DNA from: Hydrangea macrophylla
Taxonomy: Eukaryota; Streptophyta; Magnoliopsida; Cornales; Hydrangeaceae
Direction of reading: 5' to 3'
Length of the DNA stretch: 64,000 nucleotides
Assembly: GCA_033977485.1 (NCBI GenBank)
Contig: CM066989.1
Coordinates: 94,197,887-94,261,886 of the forward strand
A program made the translations under genes and the position numbers. Shown piece after piece: positions 57,016 through 64,000 of this stretch (positions are counted from its first letter, which is position 1; every line of letters starts with the position of its first letter). The notes beneath the pieces are model-generated. The model searched no databases. It was given only the letters and a program-made list of their open reading frames with translations, and was not told the DNA's origin.

Positions 57016-60000
57016 CTAAACGTACAAGAAGCTATACATTTTAATATAACCGACGATGGTTGGGTAACGGGTTGCGGGTAATATTTGGCTGAGTGGACGG
57101 GGGTGCGATGACCTTGTTGTCAATAAGGTTTTGAATTTCATGATGGAGTCTAATGCAACGATCAGTCTCATGGCCATATCCTTGGTGAAAGGTGTTGGAA
57201 GATATGGAAGAATGAAGATTTGTGGGACCAATGCATGATTTGGTGATGATTTGATGGCAGAGAATTCCATAATATTCCAGAGATAGAATATAGATTTTAT
57301 GGGAAGATTTGAATTAATTAGGGATAAAATCTTATTGTAATCTTACCTTTTAGGATATGACTGTAATCTAGAGATTTGATCTTATCTCTCTTATCTCACC
57401 CTATATAAAGGGTTGTAGTTCTTGTAAAATAATCAAGCCAGTTGAATAAAATTTCTCTCTTTATTTTATAAATTTCTACATGGTATCAGAGCGGGTCGAT
57501 TTGTGACCGAGCTCACTACTTTTCTGCTTCGCCGACGGGTGGAGGTTCATTGCCTGCCGGGTCCTTTCTTCTTCCTTTATGATTGATTTCTTCTTCCCTT
57601 CGTTCTTTTTAGCACTGTTCATAGTCCTCCCAAACAGCCCATGATTCGTCATTTTTTGGGTTGTTTTTCATGTTTTTTTTTTGGAAAAGCATCAGCCACC
57701 GGCATCAGCAGGAGCCATCTCCTAGGGTTTGCAAAGCCAAACCAGTCGCGGCCAGCATCGCCTAGCCCTGTGCCACCTCTCAGCCAGTCCAGCACATTCG
57801 CACACCCAACCCCCTCGTAGTTAGAAATCTATTCGGTTTCCTTTCCAAACAGATATATATACATATGGAGTATTTCTTTTTTTTTTTCTCTCTCTTCTTT
57901 TATTTTTATTTTTATTTTTATTTTTATTTTTATTTTTTTTGCGATTTGAGATTTTTGGGCATCGTGAAATTTATTTGATGTTTCGATTCACTATAGAGGG
58001 GGTTTGATTATTGAGTGATTCATGACAGTTTCACTTGAATTTTACCTTTTTTTGGAGGTCTCTGATCGACCAGGTCTTTTGCGAAGCTTCTGAAATTACC
58101 TTTTTTGGTTCTTGTTTGTTTTGTTGGATGAGGTGGTCAGTTGTTTATAGCGTTTTTGTGGTTTTGATATGCCACACCCGATCACAAAATATACTAAGAT
58201 TAGATTCATTCTGCTTACTTTTGAATTCTGTAAATCGGTAGCCAACCAAATATTTTGTGCAAGCTGCCCAACTATGTGTATAAGGTGGACTATTACTGCC
58301 AGGGAGAGGTAGAAAAAACCCTTGTTTTGTGTAAGGCTTGAAACTAGTGTCTCCTATTTCTCTCTCTTCTCGCTTGATCAACTGGTCCCCTGGAAATTCT
58401 TGGGTGTGGTTGATTTTCAATAAGTTCCCAAAACTTCTCGATATTTACAAAATAGCCCCCAATATATTTTGAAATTGCAAATGAACCCTAAATTTTTTTG
58501 AATTTTTAAATCAACCCTAAAGTTTCTTGAATTTAAAGATTTGTCCGACAAATTTTTGAAAATTATAGAATAGTCCTAAAAATGTCAGAAATTACGAAAA
58601 AAAAAATTGGCCTTGTTAGATTCCTTTCCAATTTTTTTAAAGCCATGTTTGACTTCGGGCTTTAATGGGATTTTGTTTATTTAGTCTTCCAAACTTCGAT
58701 GTTCGTATTCAATCCCACCTTCAGTTTGAAGGGGAGAATATAATGAGACAGGACCGGGTGACAGGACTCCCGAGGAGGGGGCCCGCTATATCATACAGGC
58801 AACGAGACCACTCGAAGAGGGACCCGCTACATCGCACGGATTGGTGTGCCCCCTTCAACTTGAGGGGAGTGTTAAAGACAAGACAACTACCTCTATTTAC
58901 GTGTCACACGATGGATTATTCCATGGGCACATCTCACCTTTCTTCATATGATCTTGAAGCTTTGGATGTTTGTATGACGAGACCACCTAAGAGGAGCCGC
59001 ACGTGGACCACCCAAGAAGGTGTCGCACATGGACGAGAGACTACCTAAGAGGGGCCGCTGCAATAGTCTACAAGGTGGAGTTTTAGAGAGGATGGTTCGG
59101 TATAAGATTGTCTTCCATATTCGTGTGCAAGTTGGACACTTCAACAAGTTTTCATGTGCTAACTTGAGGGGGGTGTTGGAAGATATGGAAGAATGAAGAT
59201 TTGTGGGACCAAGTCATGATTTGGTGAACATTTGATGGTAGAGAATTCCAGAGTATTCCAAAGAGAGAATATAGATTTTATGGGAAGGTTTGAATTAATT
59301 AGGGATGAAATCTTATTGTAATCTTACCTTTAAGGATATGATTGTAATCTAAAGATTTGCTCTTCTCTCTCTTTTCTCACCCTATATAAAGGGTTGAAGT
59401 TCTTGTAAAATAATTAAGCCAGGTGAATAAAATTTCTCGCATTATTTTATAAATGTCGACAAAAGGTGCAGTTTTTGGTGGGATTATATCTTGTTGGAGT
59501 AGGTTCTAGTGGTTTGAGATTCCCTTTATTAATAAGTCGTTCAAGGGCAGTGGATAAGGTCGTGCCAAGCTTGGTAAAGGTCTTACGGTCATTGCTTCGG
59601 GATGATGTTGGGTTTTGGTTAGTATCTTGGTGGAGGGCGTTGATATCGGTAGTAGAGTGGTTTCCTCCGGTGGGCTTCCTTCTTAAGTTGTTCTCTTCTT
59701 TCTTGACCTTTCCATCCCTTAGTGCATCCTCTATCCTTGTCCCCACATCGAATAACTGCTCAAAGGTAGTGATTGGCATGAAGCACATGCGCTCGTGGTA
59801 TGGAGGTTGAAAGTTCTTTATGATCATGCAAACCTTCTCCTTCTTGGTGGGTCTATTTGCCATTGCGGCAGCCTTCTTCCTACAATGGATCAAAAATGCA
59901 GTAAAGGACTCTTGATTGTCTTGCCTAGTAGGATGAAGGTCCCTGATAATAGGGTCGAGTTCGGTGTTGTAGGCATACTGCTTCACAAACTCGGTAACAA

Positions 60001-60507
60001 TATCTTCCTACAAGCGGGTCTTGGATGACTCTAGAGCTAGGAACCATTGCAAGGCTCATATAGACAAGTATCGCGAGAACAGTTGGGCCAAGTGCTCATT
60101 CCCTAACCCCATAGGCCTTAAAGTAGTGACATACATCTTCAAATGGCTTTTGGAGTTTCCGGTTCCATAAAACTTTTCTAGGTCAGGCATCTTGAATTTC
60201 TCAAGCAGTTTGATATTTAAAAGTTTGAAGAACCCTTCAAGGTTAGCAAGTAATCATCAACCCCTCGAGTTTTTCTCACCACATTCTGTAGTCAGTCTAA
60301 CCTATCTTTCATCTTCATTTCAGGATCCCCATATACACCGTCATCAAACCAATCCTCCTCCTTAAAAGGATTTGGATCAATAGGGTTCTTAGGTGTCGCA
60401 GGTGGCGGAGGTGGTATGGGAGGATCAACAACAGGAAGCACTTGTTGATTCACGGTGGTTTGCCCCGAATGGTCTATGAGGAGCTGTAATTGCTGCCCTA
60501 ACGGCCC
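57016..60507 (-). pseudogene. Ogre/Tat-like gag, split by element G
   Basis: The minus-strand gag is read 60507 to 59467, then 57192 to 57016. Visible parts are a Pro-rich N-terminus, a KFYGTGNSKSHLKMYVTTLR core, FLALESSKTRL, VKQYAYNTELDPIIRDLHPT, then KKAAAMANRPTKKEKVCMII. Across the insertion it continues as CTFHQGYGHETDRCIRLHHE, a knuckle-like CxFHxxxGHxxxxC motif. Several stops lie in the N-terminal half. The empty site AAAGG falls inside the knuckle codons. The upstream end is cut by copia D at 60508. Confidence 0.75.
57193..59461 (+). mobile_element. Small non-autonomous LTR element G (2269 bp), TSD AAAGG
   Basis: LTRs 57193-57480 and 59174-59461 (288 bp each) are TGTTGGAAGATATGG...ACA with about 20 differences by eye and a CCCTATATAAAGGG TATA region (57400). 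PBS TGGTATCAGAGCGGGTC (57481) and PPT ACTTGAGGGGGG (59162-59173) are present. AAAGG flanks it (57188-57192, 59462-59466). The internal 1.69 kb has no protein motif; 58740-59050 repeats GGA(C)CCGCT/GAGGGGCCGC-like words. Confidence 0.93.
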
Positions 60508-60665
60508 TGTTAGAATATAAGTATTAGTGTTTATGGGTATTTTTGTAATTACTCTTTTTTACTCTTTGATTGATATATATATATATATATATATATATTT
60601 GTGTTGGCTAACTTAGTTTGGTTAGACCTTCACTGTCTTTCTCTCTCTCTCTCTCTCTCTCAACA
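60508..60665 (+). mobile_element. 5' LTR of copia element D
   Basis: TGTTAGAATATAAG...CTCTCAACA (158 bp) with TA and CT microsatellites, followed by TGATATGAGAGCAAC, a decayed initiator-Met PBS. It inserted into the minus-strand gag. The 3' LTR was not found; the element is cut at 63341. Confidence 0.75.
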
Positions 60666-60699
60666 TGATATGAGAGCAACCCTAATATGGTTGGTCTTT

Positions 60700-60870
60700 T
60701 ACTTTCACTGTTCACGGAACTATTCATGGTACTGTTCATGTGTACTATTCACGGTACTATTTACAGTACTGTTATGTGTACTATTCATAGTATTATTCAT
60801 GGGTACTGTTCATGTACTGTTCCCGATGCACTATTCACGATGTACTATTCCTCGAAAAATTGTTCATGAT
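60700..60870 (+). repeat. Short-repeat leader of copia D
   Basis: About eleven copies of TACT(G/A)TTCA(T/C)-like words in the leader between PBS and gag, matching the array of copia C on its own coding strand. Confidence 0.85.
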
Positions 60871-60991
60871 TTGATTGCTTTACTTTCTTAAACTGCTACT
60901 ATCTAAGTGGATAGATTCATATAGATCAGAACTCGATTGGGCAATTTTAATTGGTGGTATCTCTGTTCGTGTTGTCTCGGTCCATTTACGG

Positions 60992-62171
60992 TAGGGGTGG
61001 CAATTTTCGACCCGACACGACTCGACACGAAAATAAACGGATTTGGGTGACCCGTATAAGGGCACGGGTCATAAACGAGTTGACCCGTTTAACACGATTA
61101 ATAAACGGGTTGAAGCGGGTCAACCCATCTAACCTGTTTGACCCGATTAAGTATTTAAGTGCAGTTGGGGCATTTTTTTTTAGTTCTAAAAATAATTTTT
61201 AATAGTATGGAAGTCTAAAATACAAATAATATAAATAAGAATTAAAAAAATGTATATTTTTTAAAAACATATTTATTTAAAATTTATATATATATAAACT
61301 AAATATAATTTTTTTTTTGCTCACAAAAAAAAAATACGAGTAGTTATCAACTTACCAAACAAGTAAATTTATATATAATAATTAGTAACTAATGTAATAA
61401 AATAATAATAATTAATAACTAATAAGGGAGAGAGGAAGCTGGAGCCTGGAAGCATTCATGCATCAAGCATTGCATAAAAAAAATAGTAATAAAATAAGAA
61501 AATAAAATAAAATAAAATAAAATAAAAGGGAGGAAGCCCGCCAGGATTGCTAGATTGGGAGGGAGGCAAATTAGTTAATTAGACAAATACAACTATTAAT
61601 CTTAATTCTTGATGGATGGCAAGTGAAGAAATTTCTTTATACAGTTAATAAAAATAATAGTTCTTCGTATTCATTTTGTTTGGATATGTTTGGGTGTTAT
61701 GTTTATAATAGTTGGATATTATTATATTTGTAGTATTTTGGTATTTAAGATGTACGTGTTAATAATTGATACATTTTATGGAAGACGTGTTTGTGTTCTT
61801 AGTAGGACTGTAAGCTTTTTTTGAATAACCGAATCGAGCTAACCGGTCGGTTTTCTTAAAATTACCTACAACTAAAAAACCGATCCGACCGTTCAAATTG
61901 ACAAAATCGACCAAAAGGCGAAAAAATCGACCGAACCGACCACTTCGGTTGGTTTTCAAAATATGAATAAAAAAATGAAAATAAAAAAAAAATTCGAACC
62001 AAACCGAAGACACCCTACACGGGTTAGACAGGTTAAACAGGTGACCCGTGTATGACCCGGCACGATTATAACCCGACACAATTATGACACGTTAAGAATG
62101 ACACGTTTACGACCCGACACGACAATGACCCGACATGATTATGACCCGACACGACCCGATTGCCACCCCTA
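60992..62171. mobile_element. hAT-like TIR element (1180 bp) in copia D leader, 8-bp TSD
   Basis: Ends TAGGGGTGGCAAT and ATTGCCACCCCTA are perfect 13-bp inverted repeats. Flanks ATTTACGG (60984-60991) and ATTTATGG (62172-62179) form an 8-bp duplication with one mismatch, as for hAT elements. The subterminal regions repeat GACCCGACACGA in both orientations. An inner block (61800-61990) holds AACCGACC/GGTCGGTT words. No transposase. Confidence 0.85.
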
Positions 62172-62290
62172 ATTTATGGACCAAGTTGGTTAGTTAAGTT
62201 TGAGATTTAAGTGTTGATGTTGCTTCTTGTTCGTTGTTAGTATTTTTTTCTTTATTATTGGTACAAGACTTCTACTATTTGTTTGTTGCT

Positions 62291-63340
62291 ATGGCTAACA
62301 AGAAAGGTTCTATTTCATCATGTGATGTTGTAAGTATGCAAATTATCACCATCAAGTTAAATGGGTCAAATTATTTGTTGTGGGCTCAAGTTATGAAAGT
62401 AGCCTTAGGGGCTAGGAAGAAGTTGAAATATATTAAGTCTAGTGCTCCATCTAAAGACAGTAAGGAATATGAAGATTGGGTGTCTAAGAATTATGTGGTT
62501 ATGTCTTGGTTGTGGAATAGTTTGGAACCTTCTGTGAGTTCGGGAGTCATGTTTTTGTCATCAGCCAAAGAGATTTGGGAGTCTATTCATGAAACATTTT
62601 CCACGGAAAAGAATGTTTCTCGAGTCTATGAGGTTTATCAAAATTTGTTTCTTCTCCAACAGGGTGAGAAATCTGTTAGTGAATACTACAACACTTTCAA
62701 GGGTTTAATGGAAGAGTTAAATCAGTATCATCCTGTAACAAATGATGTTGAAACTATCAAGAAGCAACGCGAAGAGTTATATGTCTCCAAGTTCTTATTC
62801 AGGCTACATTCGAATCTTCAGTCAGTTAAATCTCATATTCTGGCAGGTGATGGTAATATTCCCTCTTTGGGAAATGTGTTTTCTCGTGTGCTTCATGCTA
62901 CTACTGAATCTTCTTCTTCTTCTGAGCCTACGAACAAAGAAAATTCTGCACTTGTTACATCTATAGGACATCGGGGGGCTTTTTGCGGTCATGGCACTTT
63001 TCCTAGTAATAATCAAGGTCGCGATGGTCGTGGCTTTGGAATTCCCCTCCTATGTTTAGTGGTAATCGAGGAAGAAGAGGTCCTCCGGGACGTGGTCGTG
63101 GTTTTGGTCGAGGCCATGGTTCTCTTTATTGCACCCATTGTGGGGGTGGCAATCATACTGTGGATATGTGTTATGATCTCTATGGTAAGCCATAGGAGAC
63201 CTCGCCTAATCTAGCCCTGTTCTCTTCTGACAATTCTTCTGGATCTCAATAGGAAGTTAGTACTCCTACTCCACCTGTAGTGACATCTTCAAATGAGTAT
63301 ATCACTCTTTCCAGAGAGGAATACAATGCCATAGTCCAAC
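62291..63340 (+). pseudogene. Copia D gag, frameshifted and truncated
   Basis: From the ATG at 62291 (MANKKGSISSCDVV) it encodes copia gag: IKLNGSNYLLWAQVMKVALG, then WLWNSLEPSVSSGVMFLSSA, EIWESIHETFSTEKNVSRVY and FKGLMEELNQYHPVTNDVET. After a frameshift near 63040 the zinc knuckle CTHCGGGNHTVDMC (63130-63171) and SREEYNAIVQL follow. The similarity of the core to copia C suggests related lineages. It ends where an LTR begins at 63341. Confidence 0.82.
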
Positions 63341-63797
63341 TGTTGGGTTTGTGCCCTCAAACCATTACTTTATCTATGAGACATTGACATTTTAATATAT
63401 GACTATCAGCTTTACATTTAGTTATGAATGTTTCTTTCATAAGATGATTGTTATCCTTAAGTATCATAGTAAGTAATTCGTGTATGTATGAGATACATAC
63501 AAGTGAGATACGAATTACTATTCTTTGTTACTTAGAACGTGTCACAGTGGATGATGAGACTGGATATCTCATCAGGTTTACACTGTAGCATGATTAACTA
63601 CCATTGGATGGAGTGATTAATCTCAATCACTAGAGTGTAAACTCTTAGTTAATATGCTAGTGCTTATAGTGCATTGACGGACCTGAGCTTTCCTATTAAC
63701 ACTCAAGACTGTCAATCAGTCGATAGGAACTCATAACTTGTATAAGGTACGTGTTCTCAATCTTGAGACGATTATGAACACAGACTGTGGATATGAC
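63341..63797 (+). mobile_element. LTR-like start of another copia element (truncated)
   Basis: TGTTGGGTTTGTGCCCTCAAACC interrupts copia D and matches, from memory, the start of a common plant copia LTR. It contains a short palindromic GTATGTATGAGATACATAC. The right end is lost at 63798, where another LTR begins. Confidence 0.5.
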
Positions 63798-64000
63798 TGT
63801 GTGGATATCGCAGGTTGACTTACCCACAGCTTTTCTTTTCGAAATTCCAATTTCAAAACAAATGAGTCGCCACTTAATTTTTTAAAAGGAAAATTAAGAA
63901 ACCATTTTGAAAGGAAACTGATTGTTTGCGAAACCAAAGATTAACTAGGTCCGGGGATTATGGAATGAGAGAGGAAGGAGCCCGTCGAACTAAAACACCC
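63798..64000 (-). mobile_element. Large gypsy LTR, minus strand, running off the window
   Basis: TGTGTGGATATCGC...CAAACACCC-type sequence is the reverse complement of the end of the solo LTR at 41675-44673: GAGTCGCCACTTAATTTTT, GTCCGGGGATTATGGAATGAG, AACTAAAACACCC. Same family, cut by the window edge. Confidence 0.8.

Noticed and set aside
60601..60891. 96-codon ORF rich in LFTVLF repeats
   Set aside because: Translation of the TACTGTTCAT leader array of copia D.

Overview
This is nuclear DNA of a flowering plant, almost certainly a eudicot. It holds Ty3/gypsy and Ty1/copia LTR retrotransposons, Helitrons, MITEs, tRNA-derived SINEs, a DC1 (Cys/His-rich C1) locus and a spliced LRR receptor kinase with plant-type GT-AG introns. 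I cannot name the species. Nothing looks bacterial, viral or organellar. About four fifths of the window is mobile DNA. Only one host gene looks intact: an LRR-XII-type receptor kinase at 24488-28079 (two exons, 1034 aa).

Layout. 1-7608: the 3' part of a Tat-lineage gypsy element on the + strand. It has gag, protease, RT, RNase H and a truncated integrase, all broken by in-frame stops. These are followed by an antisense gene with a 'putative gypsy type transposon' domain, then the PPT and the 3' LTR. The element ends inside a degenerate DC1-domain gene, whose pieces run from 7610 to 10670 and probably resume at 15114-15626. The introns of that locus took in a Helitron (9166-9983), a SINE, and a Mutator-like TIR element (about 11457-13872) carrying a chimera of two captured host genes. 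16.5-24.4 kb is AT-rich and holds an RNase H relic, a second Helitron with internal ~150 bp repeats, several MITEs, SINEs and a solo LTR with a perfect TSD. The receptor kinase follows.

28.5-35.8 kb is a complete non-autonomous LTR retrotransposon with a perfect AGAGT target duplication. It carries an intact 559-codon ORF of unknown function, and its LTRs carry clusters of TCGATCGATCGA palindromes. 35.8-38.7 kb is a deleted gypsy element on the minus strand. 40.97-44.72 kb is a foldback element split by a 3.0 kb solo LTR (TSD CAGTA). 44.72-56.44 kb is a three-level nest: a decayed copia element (+) is split by a ~3.4 kb solo LTR, which is itself split by a fairly young copia element (minus, TSD ATATC). 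56.5-64 kb is a second nest. A minus-strand Ogre-like gag is split by a 2.27 kb small LTR element (TSD AAAGG) and cut by another copia element; that copia is split by an 8-bp-TSD TIR element and truncated by two further LTRs that reach the window end.

Functionally, the receptor kinase is a predicted cell-surface pattern-recognition receptor and is the only convincing host protein. The rest records successive insertions whose order can be read from the target-site duplications. The most unusual items are the two-gene chimera inside the TIR element, the ORF-bearing non-autonomous element, clustered short palindromes in the LTRs of several different families, and a short-repeat leader shared by two copia elements. 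All boundaries and homologies were read by eye; no alignment or database search was run.
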